A stretch of 64,000 nucleotides of DNA, from contig NZ_VOHK01000003.1 of NCBI RefSeq assembly GCF_007859325.1, positions 62,001 to 126,000 of the forward strand. Reading direction: 5' to 3'. The position numbers and the translations under genes were made by a program. The notes beneath the pieces are model-generated. The model worked only from the letters and a program-made list of their open reading frames with translations, was not told the origin of the DNA and did no database searches. Source of the stretch: Luteimonas marina. GTDB lineage: Bacteria > Pseudomonadota > Gammaproteobacteria > Xanthomonadales > Xanthomonadaceae. This document shows positions 35,155 through 43,489 of the stretch, in pieces. Within the stretch, counting starts at the first letter, position 1. Each line of letters starts with the position of its first letter.

Positions 35155-35232
35155 CCTGTAGGAGCGCCTTCAGGCGCGACCGATTCCCCGACACGTTGAA
35201 CGCACGGTCGCGGCTGAAGCCGCTCCTGCAGG
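35155..35232. repeat. Palindromic repeat pair, TGTAGGAGCGCCTTCAG family
   Basis: Arms at 35155-35181 and 35205-35232 are largely complementary (the left arm is the GCGCC/GGCGC type, the right arm the GCGGC/GCCGC type, so the middle of the stem is mismatched). It fills the gap between convergent thiolase and alpha-E genes. Confidence 0.85.
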
Positions 35233-35246
35233 CGCGGATGCCGGCG

Positions 35247-36239
35247 TCAGGCCTGCGCCTGCACCTGTCCGGCGTCGAGCGAAACCATGAACTGCTCGTG
35301 GATCGCCTCGCCGAGGCCGGCCAGGCGCGCCATGGTGTCGTGCAGGTGCGGCTCCAGGCCGCGGGCGATGATCTCGTCGATGCGGGCGTAGCGCGACTGC
35401 GTGGCCAGCGCGCCGGCCAGCCGTACCACTTCCAGCGACTCGCCGCCGGTCATCGCGCGCAGCACCTCGTGCAGGGTGTTGAGGCAGGTTTGCAGCGAGC
35501 GCGGGTTGACGTCGCGCAGCAGCATCAGGTCGGTCACGCTGCGCGGGGTGATCGACTCGCGGTAGAGCCGGCGGTAGGTCTCGAACGCGGACTGCGACTG
35601 CAGCAGCGCGCTCCACTGGAAGTAGTCGATCGCGTCGCGCGCCTCGCCGGATTCGTCGATTTCGCCGTCGCTGCCGACCACGTCGAGCAGGCGGATCGAC
35701 CAGTCGGCGCGCTCGATGAAGGCGCCCAGCTGCAGGAAGCGGTAGGCCTCGCCGCGGGCGAGGGTGCCGACGGTGACACCACGGAACGAGGCCGAACGCG
35801 TCTTCACCCATTCGACGATGTTGCTGATGCCGTCGCTGCGCACGCTGTTCCAGGTGCGGCTGCGGATCTCCAGCCAGGAGGCGTTGAGGTCCTCGTACAT
35901 CTCGGCGGTGATCGCCACGCGCTGGGCGCGCGCGTTCTCGCGCGCGGCGCGCAGGCAGCTGTGGATGGAGGAGGGGTTGTCGGGCGCGAGCAGCAGGTGG
36001 CGCAGCACGCCGTCGGCCTCGATCGCCCCGTGCTTGCCGAGGTATTCCTGGCCGGCGCCGAGCGCGTCGAGCGCGCGCCGCCACGGCGCGGCCTGCGCCT
36101 TGCCGCGGTCGTAGCGCTCGGGCAGCATCGCGATGCGTAGTGCAAGGTCGATCAGGCGCGCGGTGTTCTCCGCGCGCTCCATGTGGCGCGAGACCCAGTA
36201 GAGGTCATTGGCGGTGCGGCAGAGCATCAGCAGGCCCAC
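35247..36239 (-). CDS. Alpha-E domain protein (DUF403)
   Basis: 330 residues, almost wholly alpha-helical. The start MLCRTANDLYWVSRHMERAENTARLID (ATG 36227, or 36239 as here) is the hallmark of alpha-E proteins. NARAQRVAITAEMYEDLNASW, VKTRSASFRGVTVGTLARGEAYRFLQLGAFIERADWSIRLLDV and LFLHDTMARLA-like end are conserved-looking segments. The family is genetically linked with circularly permuted ATP-grasp ligases (next gene) and is thought to form part of a peptide- or amide-forming system; no biochemical role is proven. Here a palindromic repeat separates the two genes. Confidence 0.88.
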   Translation of the reverse strand: MGLLMLCRTANDLYWVSRHMERAENTARLIDLALRIAMLPERYDRGKAQAAPWRRALDALGAGQEYLGKHGAIEADGVLRHLLLAPDNPSSIHSCLRAARENARAQRVAITAEMYEDLNASWLEIRSRTWNSVRSDGISNIVEWVKTRSASFRGVTVGTLARGEAYRFLQLGAFIERADWSIRLLDVVGSDGEIDESGEARDAIDYFQWSALLQSQSAFETYRRLYRESITPRSVTDLMLLRDVNPRSLQTCLNTLHEVLRAMTGGESLEVVRLAGALATQSRYARIDEIIARGLEPHLHDTMARLAGLGEAIHEQFMVSLDAGQVQAQA

Positions 36240-36268
36240 CGTTCGTGGTCGCGCATCGACTTCAAGAT

Positions 36269-36333
36269 TGTCATTCCGAACGCAGTGAGGAATCTGCGCG
36301 CCGGCAGATCTCTCGCTGCGCTCGGGATGACAG
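36269..36333. repeat. Palindromic repeat pair, GTCATTCCGAACGCAG hybrid
   Basis: Arms 36269-36297 and 36304-36333 belong to the same superfamily but to different subtypes (TTCC..GGAA versus TCTC..GGGA), so they pair imperfectly. The element lies within the two-gene ATP-grasp/alpha-E operon. Confidence 0.75.
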
Positions 36334-36371
36334 GATTCGGGGATTCTTGGAGGTATGCCCGTGACGCCACG

Positions 36372-37784
36372 TCAGCTCTCCAGCACCCAGGTGTCCTTGG
36401 TCCCGCCGCCCTGCGACGAGTTGACCACCAGCGAACCTTCGCGCAGGGCGACCCGGGTCAGCCCGCCGGGGATCACGTGGATGCGCTTGCCGCTGAGGAT
36501 GTACGGCCGCAGGTCGATGTGGCGCGGCGCCAGCCCGCTCTCGACGAAGGTCGGGCAGGTGGACAGCGACAGCGTCGGCTGGGCGATGTAGTTGTCGGGA
36601 TCGGCGAGGATGCGCTGGCGGAAGTCCTCGATCTCCCGTTTCGTCGCGGCCGGCCCGACCAGCATGCCGTAGCCGCCGGCGCCGTGGACTTCCTTGACCA
36701 CCAGCTCCGGCAGGTGGTCGAGAACGTACTGCAGGTCGTCGGGCTTGCGCAGCATGTACGTGGGCACGTTGAGCAGGATCGGCTCCTCGGACAGGTAGAA
36801 GCGGATCATCTCCGGCACGTACGGGTACACCGACTTGTCGTCGCCCACGCCGGCGCCGGGAGCGTTGGCCAGCGTGACCTTGCCGGCCTTGTAGGCGTTG
36901 AAGATGCCGGGCACGCCGAGCAGGGACTCGGGCTTGAACACGGTCGGGTCGAGGTAGTCGTCGTTGATCCGGCGGTAGATCACGTGCACGCGCTGCGCGC
37001 CGCCGGTGGTGCGCATGTAGACCATGTCGTCGCGCACGAACAGGTCCTGGCCCTCGACCAGTTCCACGCCCATCTGCTGGGCGAGGAAGGCGTGTTCGAA
37101 GTAGGCCGAGTTGGCCGCGCCGGGCGTCAGCACCGCGACCGTCGGATTGTCGACGCCGACCGGCGCGGCCTCGCGCAGGATTTCCAGCAGCGCATCGGGA
37201 TAGCGCTCGACCGGCGCGATCTGCTGGCGCGAGAACAGCTCGGGCACCAGCCGCGCCATCATGCGGCGGTTCTCCAGCATGTAGGACACGCCGGACGGCA
37301 CGCGCAGGTTGTCCTCCAGCACGTAGTACAGGCCGTCGCCGGCGCGCACCAGGTCGATCCCGGAGATGTGCGAATAGACGCCGCCCGGCACCTCCACGCC
37401 GATCATTTGCTCGAGGTACTCGCTGTTGTCGAGCACCAGTTCGGCGGGGATGCGTTTTTCCCGGAGGATGCGCCGCTCGCCGTAGACGTCGGCCAGGAAC
37501 AGGTTCAGCGCGAGCACGCGCTGGCGCAGGCCGGCCTCGAGCATGCGCCATTCGCCGGCGGGGAGGATGCGCGGCGCGAGGTCGAAGGGGATCAGGCGCT
37601 CGTTGCCGGCCTCCTCGCCGTAGACCGAGAAGGTGATGCCGACGCGGTGGAACGATACCTCGGCCTCGCGCCGCTTGCGTTCGATCTCCTGTTCCGGGGT
37701 GCACCTGAGCCAGTCGTCGAACGCAGCGTAGTGCGCGCGGATCCGGCCCTGCGCATCGTGCATCTCGTCGTAGCCCGGCGACAT
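36372..37784 (-). CDS. Circularly permuted ATP-grasp type 2 protein
   Basis: 470 residues. MSPGYDEMHDAQGRIRAHYAAF opens the family; YRRINDDYLDPTVF, LANAPGAGVGDDKSVYPYVPE, YVLDHLPELVVKEVHGAGGYGMLVGP and IAQPTLSLSTCPTF contain the nucleotide and metal-binding parts of the ATP-grasp fold. It should form an acyl phosphate and then an amide bond, using an unknown amino-acid or peptide donor. It is transcribed before the alpha-E gene, the standard partnership. The transglutaminase-like and peptidase genes that often complete this set are not seen in this window. Confidence 0.9.
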   Translation of the reverse strand: MSPGYDEMHDAQGRIRAHYAAFDDWLRCTPEQEIERKRREAEVSFHRVGITFSVYGEEAGNERLIPFDLAPRILPAGEWRMLEAGLRQRVLALNLFLADVYGERRILREKRIPAELVLDNSEYLEQMIGVEVPGGVYSHISGIDLVRAGDGLYYVLEDNLRVPSGVSYMLENRRMMARLVPELFSRQQIAPVERYPDALLEILREAAPVGVDNPTVAVLTPGAANSAYFEHAFLAQQMGVELVEGQDLFVRDDMVYMRTTGGAQRVHVIYRRINDDYLDPTVFKPESLLGVPGIFNAYKAGKVTLANAPGAGVGDDKSVYPYVPEMIRFYLSEEPILLNVPTYMLRKPDDLQYVLDHLPELVVKEVHGAGGYGMLVGPAATKREIEDFRQRILADPDNYIAQPTLSLSTCPTFVESGLAPRHIDLRPYILSGKRIHVIPGGLTRVALREGSLVVNSSQGGGTKDTWVLES

Positions 37785-37959
37785 CGGCGGATCGGCTCCC
37801 GTCGGGTGGGGTCCCGTGGCCTAGGAATAGCACGCACATCCGGCCGTCCGCCAGATGTTGCGGCGCAATAAGCGCCTGGCCTACAGTTGCGGGATGCCCC
37901 GAGGCGGCAGGTCGCGGTCGCCGAAGCGCCGCGGCTGGCATGGCTTCCGCGACCCGGGA

Positions 37960-37986
37960 ACGAAACGGGCCGCTTGCGCGGCCCGT
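37960..37986 (-). terminator. Intrinsic terminator of metK
   Basis: On the minus strand ACGGGCCGC-GCAA-GCGGCCCGT forms a 9-bp stem followed by TTCGTT. It lies about 45 bases after the metK stop and before the ATP-grasp gene. Confidence 0.7.
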
Positions 37987-38030
37987 CTGTCATGGCGTCA
38001 TGGGGGAGACGGGGCGTGGCGGCGCCGCCC

Positions 38031-39239
38031 CTACAGCTTCGCCGCCTTCTTCAGCTCGTCGGCCTTGTCGGTCTTCTCCCACGAGAAGGCGGTGGCCTTG
38101 AGCTTCTTGCCGGCGGCGTCGACGTAGGAGATGTCCTTCGGCTTGCGGCCGAAGTGGCCGTAGGCGGCGGTGGCCTGGTAGATCGGGTGCTCGAGGTCGA
38201 GCATCTTCGTGATGCCGTACGGGCGCAGGTCGAAGTGCTTGCGGATCAGCTTCTCGATCACGTCGTCGCCGACCTTGCCGGTGCCGAAGGTGGTGACCGA
38301 GATCGAGGTCGGCTCGGCCACGCCGATCGCGTACGACACCTGCACTTCGCACTTGTCGGCCAGGCCCGCGGCGACGATGTTCTTGGCCACGTAGCGCGCG
38401 GCGTAGGCGGCCGAACGGTCGACCTTCGACGGATCCTTGCCCGAGAACGCGCCGCCGCCGTGGCGGGCCATGCCGCCGTAGGTGTCGACGATGATCTTGC
38501 GCCCGGTCAGGCCGCAGTCGCCCACCGGCCCGCCGATGACGAACTTGCCGGTCGGGTTGATGTGCACCTTGTTCTTGGCCAGCGACTCGAGCCACTTCTT
38601 CGGCAGCACCGGCTTGAGGATGTGCTCGCGCACGGCCTCCACCAGGTCCTTCTGCTTGATGTCCGGATCGTGCTGGGTCGACAGCACCACCGCGTCGAGC
38701 CCGAGGATGGCGTTGCCGTCGTAGCGCAGCGTGACCTGGCTCTTCGCGTCCGGGCGCAGCCACTTGAGCTTGCCGTTCTTGCGCACCTTGGCCTGCTGCT
38801 CGACCAGGCGGTGGCTGTAGTACAGCGGCGCGGGCATGAATTCCGGCGCCTCGTTGCAGGCGTAGCCGAACATCAGGCCCTGGTCGCCGGCGCCCTGTTC
38901 CTCGGGCTTCTTGCGGTCCACGCCCTGGTTGATGTCGGGCGACTGCTTGCCGAGCATGTTGATGATCGCGCAGGTGTGGCCGTCGAAACCGACGTTCGAG
39001 TTGTCGTAGCCGATGTCGTTGATCACCTTGCGCGCCAGCCCCTCGATGTCCACCCACGCGCTGGTGGTGACCTCGCCGGCGACGATCGCCGCACCCGTCT
39101 TCACCAGCGTCTCGCAGGCCACGCGTGCGCGCTTGTCCTGCGCCAGGATCGCGTCCAGCACGGCGTCGGAGATCTGGTCGGCGATCTTGTCCGGATGGCC
39201 TTCCGAGACCGATTCGGAGGTGAACAGGTAGCTGGACAT
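38031..39239 (-). CDS. metK: S-adenosylmethionine synthetase
   Basis: 402 residues. The start [22 protein letters not shown] at 39239 is the family N-terminus with its catalytic His; an upstream extension of 24 codons is rejected. [41 protein letters not shown] and the DIG-like YGHFGRK are intact. It makes SAM from methionine and ATP as a tetramer in the cytosol, completing the methyl cycle with MetF and AhcY. AAGGA lies eight bases before the ATG, and a TATCAT at 39280-39285 is a plausible -10. No SAM riboswitch is seen in the leader. Confidence 0.97.
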   Translation of the reverse strand: MSSYLFTSESVSEGHPDKIADQISDAVLDAILAQDKRARVACETLVKTGAAIVAGEVTTSAWVDIEGLARKVINDIGYDNSNVGFDGHTCAIINMLGKQSPDINQGVDRKKPEEQGAGDQGLMFGYACNEAPEFMPAPLYYSHRLVEQQAKVRKNGKLKWLRPDAKSQVTLRYDGNAILGLDAVVLSTQHDPDIKQKDLVEAVREHILKPVLPKKWLESLAKNKVHINPTGKFVIGGPVGDCGLTGRKIIVDTYGGMARHGGGAFSGKDPSKVDRSAAYAARYVAKNIVAAGLADKCEVQVSYAIGVAEPTSISVTTFGTGKVGDDVIEKLIRKHFDLRPYGITKMLDLEHPIYQATAAYGHFGRKPKDISYVDAAGKKLKATAFSWEKTDKADELKKAAKL

Positions 39240-39430
39240 CGGCTTATATCCTTCAATGCGGATGAAAAGATGGCCGCGAATGATACACGCGACCGGGGCC
39301 CGGCGCATCATGCTGGCACCAGTGTTGCACGGCGGTTAATCGCCACGGGCATGGCGACGGAACGCACGCGGACCGGGGGCCACTTGCGGACGGCTAAGGT
39401 TGGCCATCGGATGGATGCGGGCGACCGAAT

Positions 39431-39461
39431 TTATACCACTCTTGAATTTAAAGTGGTATAA
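39431..39461. promoter_or_regulatory. 31-bp palindromic operator upstream of the nucleotidyltransferase-fold gene
   Basis: TTATACCACT (39431-39440) and AGTGGTATAA (39452-39461) are perfect 10-bp arms around an 11-base AT-rich spacer, 31 bases before the ATG at 39492. The TATAAC at its right edge could be the -10, so binding would block transcription. It is the most AT-rich spot in this part of the window. Confidence 0.7.
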
Positions 39462-39491
39462 CTTTGCTCCGGAAACCGGGGGAATCCCGAC

Positions 39492-40541
39492 ATGTTCCTG
39501 TCCCGCGAACTGTCGACCGCCGCGCAAACCGCCTATGCCGAACTGTACGAACTGGTGCAGGTGGCCGAAGCCTCGCGCTCGCCGGCCTTCCTGACCGGCA
39601 AGGTCGGCTGGAAGACGATCAAGGGCCGACGCTACGGCTACTGGCAGTTCAAGGAGATCGACGGCCGCAAGCGCGAGTACTACCTTGGCCCGGAAGGACC
39701 GGCGCTGGAGGCGATCGCGCGTGCGCGCGAAGCGGGCGCGCCGGCGCTGGAAGCGGTGTCGCGCCAGGCCGCCGCCGCCGTGGCGCACGGCAACCAGGCC
39801 ACGCCCCCCAAACAGTTCCGCATCGTCAAGCGTTTCGCCGACTACCAGTTCTTCCGCGCGGGTGGCCTGCTGGTCGGGACGCATGCCTTTCTCGCGCTGG
39901 GCAACCAGCTCGGGGTCGCCTGGGGCAGCGGTACGCGCACGCTGGATCTGGATTTCGCGCATGCCGGCCCCGGCGGCAACGTGGCGGTGGCGCTGCCTGC
40001 GGACCTGAAGACCAGCCTGCACGACGCGCTGGAATCGCTGGAGATGGGATTCCTGCCGGCGCTGGGCGGAACCAAGGGCTTCGCCAGCAACTACATGAGC
40101 GAACGGGAACCAGACCTTCGCATCGACTTCCTGACGGTGCGACGTCGCAACAACGCCGAAGTGTCGATGCCGGAACTCGGCGTGGCGCTGATGCCGCTGA
40201 AGTTCATGGAGTACCTGCTGGAGCGTCCCGGGCAGGGCGTGCTGCTGGACCGCGCCGACGCCTGCATGGTCAATCTGCCCGATCCGGCGCGCTATGGCTT
40301 GCACAAGCTGCTGGTGGCATCCGAGCGCGGCGTGCGGCATCCGAAGCACCGGAAGGACGTCCTGCAGGCGCTGGCATTGATCGAGTGGCACCTGGAGCGC
40401 GCGCCGGCCCTGCTCGCCGAGGCATGGGATGACCTGCGGGCGCGCGGTGCGGGATGGGAGAAGCGCGCGCGCGCCTCGCTGGCGCACGCACCCGCCCTGC
40501 AGCAGTCGCTGGTCCAGCGTTTCGAGGCGGCGACGCGCTGA
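39492..40541 (+). CDS. GSU2403-like nucleotidyltransferase-fold protein
   Basis: 349 residues. An N-terminal region of about 100 residues (SRELSTAAQTAYAELYELVQVAE, RRYGYWQFKEIDGRKREYYLGPEG) precedes a minimal nucleotidyltransferase core: LLVGTHAFLALGNQL, then RTLDLDFA with D152 and D154, and a third acid D211 in DLRIDFLTV. This fits the PF12281-like group and is distantly akin to AbiEii and MNT toxins. The remaining part (FMEYLLERPGQGVLL, KLLVASERGVRHPKHRKDVLQAL) is helical. No separate antitoxin gene adjoins it, but the strong palindrome just upstream implies tight control. The activity and target are unknown. Confidence 0.72.
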   Translation: MFLSRELSTAAQTAYAELYELVQVAEASRSPAFLTGKVGWKTIKGRRYGYWQFKEIDGRKREYYLGPEGPALEAIARAREAGAPALEAVSRQAAAAVAHGNQATPPKQFRIVKRFADYQFFRAGGLLVGTHAFLALGNQLGVAWGSGTRTLDLDFAHAGPGGNVAVALPADLKTSLHDALESLEMGFLPALGGTKGFASNYMSEREPDLRIDFLTVRRRNNAEVSMPELGVALMPLKFMEYLLERPGQGVLLDRADACMVNLPDPARYGLHKLLVASERGVRHPKHRKDVLQALALIEWHLERAPALLAEAWDDLRARGAGWEKRARASLAHAPALQQSLVQRFEAATR

Positions 40542-40641
40542 GGTCGGCTGCGGGCTGTCACCGTTCTGCCGCACATCTGCAACGCTTCGGTTGCGTTGCA
40601 GGCGCAGGCTGCCGGCCAACCGGGCCGACCCTACCTCCAAC

Positions 40642-42354
40642 ATGCCGCCGATCGAAGACCGCCTGCAGCAGCGCTTCCCGCACTGGTTCCGCGGCCGCCG
40701 CGCCGGCATCGCGCGGCCGCTGCTGCGCGGCGCGGCGCGCTGGTCGCGGTTCGACGAGATCGACGCCTTCCTCGACGCGCACCGGCACCTGCGCGGGCTG
40801 GCGTTCGTGTCGGCGGCGCTGGGCTTCCTGCAGGTCGAACGCGCGGTCGGCGAGGCGGACCTGGCGCGGATCCCGGCGCGCGGGCGCGTGGTGCTGGTCG
40901 CCAATCATCCGTCCGGCGCGCTGGACGCGCTGGCGCTGCTGGAGGCGGTGGGGCGCGTGCGCCAGGACGTGCGCATCGTCGGCAACGACCTGCTGGCGTC
41001 GATCGAGCCGCTGGCGGGCCTGCTGCTGCCGGTGCGCATCCTCGGCGGTCGTCCGCAGCCGGGCAGCCTGCACGCGATCGAGGATGCGCTGCGCAGCGAA
41101 CGCTGCGTGATCGTGTTTCCCGCGGGCGAGGTGTCGCGGCTGTCGCTGCGCGGCGTGCGCGATGGGCTCTGGCGCCGCGGCTTCCTGCACTTCGCGCGGC
41201 GCACCGCGTCGCCGGTGCTGCCGGTGCGGATCGTGGCGCGCAATTCGGCGCTGTTCTACGGCGCGTCGGCGCTGTTCAAGCCGGCGGGCACCGCGCTGCT
41301 GGCACGCGAGATGTTCGCGCGGCGGCGGCATCCGGTGCGGCTGTACGTCGGCGCGCCGATGCGCCTGCCGGCCGACGGCGACCTGCGCCGACAGCTGCGC
41401 GAGGTGCGCCGCGCGCTGTACCGGCTCGGCGGCCGCGCGACCGCGCCGGCGCGGGTGCCCGAAGTCCTGCCGCCGCCGCTGCCTGCGCATCGCCTGCGCG
41501 ATGAGATCGCGCGCACCGAACTGCTCGGACGCACCGGCGACGGCAAGCAGATCCGACTGGCGGCCTGCGGCGAAGGCTCGCCGCTGCTGCTCGAGATCGG
41601 GCGCCTGCGCGAGCGCGCCTTCCGCTCGGTGGGCGAGGGCACCGGACGCGCCCGCGACATCGACGGCTACGACCTCGATTACGAGCACCTGCTGGTCTGG
41701 GACGACGCGGCCTCGCGCATCGCCGGCGCGTATCGCATCGCCCGCGGCGCGGCCTTGCTGTCCAAGCGCGGGCCCGGCGGGCTCTATACCGCCTCGCTGT
41801 TCCGCTACGCGGACGCCGCGCTGCCGCGCCTGGCCGAGGGCATGGAGCTCGGGCGCAGCTTCGTCGATCCCGACTATCGCGGCGGACGCAGCCTCGACTA
41901 CCTGTGGCAGGGCATCGGCGCCTACCTGCAGCGCCATCCGCAGGTGCGCTACCTGTACGGCGCGGTGTCGATCAGCGCGGCGCTGCCGGCGGCGGCGAGC
42001 GCGAAGATCGTCGGCTACTACCGCCACCACCACGGCGTCGACGGCGAACCGCTGGCGGTGGCGCGCCGGCCCTATCCCGAAACCGCCGCGCCGGTCTGCG
42101 TGGAGGAGGACGCGGACGCGGCCTTCGACCGGCTCAGGGACGAACTGTCCGGCTACGGCGTGTCCGTGCCGATGCTCTACCGCCAGTACACCGCGCTGTG
42201 CGAGCCCGGCGGCGCGCGCTTCCTCGCGTTCGGCGTGGACCCGGATTTCAGCGATTCGATCGACGGCCTGATCGAGGTCGACCTGCACCGCATCCGCGCC
42301 GGCAAGGGCGCACGTTACCTGCGGCCGCGCGCCGCCGAAGGAGCGACCGCATGA
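40642..42354 (+). CDS. OlsF-like bifunctional acyltransferase (PlsC domain + GNAT N-acyltransferase domain)
   Basis: 570 residues from ATG 40642. The N-terminal PlsC-like domain (about residues 60-270) has VVLVANHPSGALDALAL with H89 and D95, a H-x5-D rather than the usual H-x4-D, and VIVFPAGEVSRLS in place of FPEGTRS. The C-terminal half (about 300-570) is an N-acyltransferase of the OlsB type: LLLEIGRLRERAFRSVGEGTG, DIDGYDLDYEHLLVWD, GMELGRSFVDPDYRGG and LYGAVSIS. The same pair of activities in one chain occurs in OlsF, which makes phosphorus-free ornithine lipids. In OlsF-type proteins the order is the same as here. The stop overlaps the next gene (ATGA). The amino-acid head group is not known. 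Confidence 0.85.
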   Translation: MPPIEDRLQQRFPHWFRGRRAGIARPLLRGAARWSRFDEIDAFLDAHRHLRGLAFVSAALGFLQVERAVGEADLARIPARGRVVLVANHPSGALDALALLEAVGRVRQDVRIVGNDLLASIEPLAGLLLPVRILGGRPQPGSLHAIEDALRSERCVIVFPAGEVSRLSLRGVRDGLWRRGFLHFARRTASPVLPVRIVARNSALFYGASALFKPAGTALLAREMFARRRHPVRLYVGAPMRLPADGDLRRQLREVRRALYRLGGRATAPARVPEVLPPPLPAHRLRDEIARTELLGRTGDGKQIRLAACGEGSPLLLEIGRLRERAFRSVGEGTGRARDIDGYDLDYEHLLVWDDAASRIAGAYRIARGAALLSKRGPGGLYTASLFRYADAALPRLAEGMELGRSFVDPDYRGGRSLDYLWQGIGAYLQRHPQVRYLYGAVSISAALPAAASAKIVGYYRHHHGVDGEPLAVARRPYPETAAPVCVEEDADAAFDRLRDELSGYGVSVPMLYRQYTALCEPGGARFLAFGVDPDFSDSIDGLIEVDLHRIRAGKGARYLRPRAAEGATA

Positions 42355-43172
42355 AAGCGAGATCCCCGATGCTGCCGCCGCGCCGCAGCGTGTTCGTGTC
42401 CGACGTGCACCTGGGCTCGCGCCACTGCCACGCCGCCGAATTCGCCGATTTCCTCGAACGGCTGCAGTGCGAACGCCTCTACCTGGTCGGTGACATCGTC
42501 GACCTGTGGTGGATGTCGATGCGCCGCGCGGCGTGGAGCCCGGCGCACAATCGCGTGGTCGAGGCGCTGCACCGGCTCTCGCGCGAGGGCACCGAGCTGC
42601 TCTACGTGCCCGGCAACCACGACCGCTCGGTTCGCCGCTTCTGCGGCCTGATGCTGCCGGGCATGCAGGTGCGCCGCCGCGCGATCCACGTCACCGCCGA
42701 CGGCCGCCGCCTGCTGGTGGTACACGGCGACGACTACGACAGCATCACCCACTTCGGCGGCCTGCAGGAGCGCTTCGGCGACTGGCTGTACTACCGCATC
42801 CTCACCGGCAACCGCGTGCTCAACCGCCTGCGCCGGCGCATGGGCATGCGCTACTGGTCGCTGTCGGAGTTCCTGAAGCGGCGCAGCGGCGCCGCCGAAC
42901 GCTACATCGGGCGCTTCGTGCAGGCGGGCCTGGACGACGTCCGCGCGCGCGGGCTCGACGGCATCATCTGCGGCCACATCCACCGCGCCGCGCTGTTCGG
43001 GCGCGACGGCCTGGTCTACGCCAACGACGGCGACTGGGTGGAAAGCCTGACCGCCCTGGCCGAAGGCCACGACGGCACGCTGCAGCTGCTCTCGCACCAC
43101 GGCGAGGTGCTCGCCGAACTGCCGCCGCGGCTGCGGCTGGTGTCCGCCGGGCCGGTGGCGCGCGCCGCCTGA
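42351..43172 (+). CDS. UDP-2,3-diacylglucosamine hydrolase-like metallophosphoesterase
   Basis: 273 residues. Calcineurin-type motifs are all present: SVFVSDVHLGSRH, LVGDIVDLWW, YVPGNHDRSV, LVVHGDDYDSI and ICGHIHRAAL. It resembles the LpxH branch, but the D-x-W-W and GDDYD details place it with the second, LpxH-like group that often sits beside lipid genes. The 4-nt overlap with the OlsF-like gene points to a shared lipid function such as removing a phosphate from a precursor. It may act on a glycerophosphate or on lipid A precursors. Confidence 0.9.
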   Translation: MKARSPMLPPRRSVFVSDVHLGSRHCHAAEFADFLERLQCERLYLVGDIVDLWWMSMRRAAWSPAHNRVVEALHRLSREGTELLYVPGNHDRSVRRFCGLMLPGMQVRRRAIHVTADGRRLLVVHGDDYDSITHFGGLQERFGDWLYYRILTGNRVLNRLRRRMGMRYWSLSEFLKRRSGAAERYIGRFVQAGLDDVRARGLDGIICGHIHRAALFGRDGLVYANDGDWVESLTALAEGHDGTLQLLSHHGEVLAELPPRLRLVSAGPVARAA

Positions 43173-43194
43173 GGCGCGTCGTCCGATCCGCCGT

Positions 43195-43273
43195 CTGTAG
43201 GAGCGGCTTCAGCCGCGACCGTCTTTCGAGAGCGTCGTTGAACGACGGGTCGCGGCTGAAGCCGCTCCTGCAG
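43195..43273. repeat. Palindromic repeat pair, TGTAGGAGCGGCTTCAG family
   Basis: Arms at 43195-43222 and 43245-43273 are about 27-bp reverse complements. They follow the metallophosphoesterase stop at 23 bases and may end that transcript. Confidence 0.88.
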
Positions 43274-43354
43274 GAGGTGGGCAGGGTCGAGGCAGGCGCC
43301 ACTGCGGTGCCCGCGGTTCCGCACGGGGACCACATGACTGCGCGATTTCCGGGC

Positions 43355-43434
43355 CTGTCATCCCGAGCGAAGCGAGGGATCCGCCTTGTGGCTGTTGCCC
43401 GGGAAGCAGATCCCTCGCTTCGCTCGGGATGACA
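43355..43434. repeat. Palindromic repeat pair, TGTCATCCCGAGCGAAG family
   Basis: Arms at 43355-43381 and 43409-43434 are perfect reverse complements of about 26 bp. With the previous element they occupy most of the 317-bp gap; a second family immediately follows the first. Confidence 0.88.
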
Positions 43435-43489
43435 TCGTCATATCCTGCCGATCAATCGATTTCCCGTGCGGATCGGATAGGCTCCGCCG

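Noticed and set aside
39240..39300. SAM riboswitch upstream of metK
   Set aside because: The short leader shows no SAM-I, SAM-II or SAM-V core; only a -10-like element is visible.
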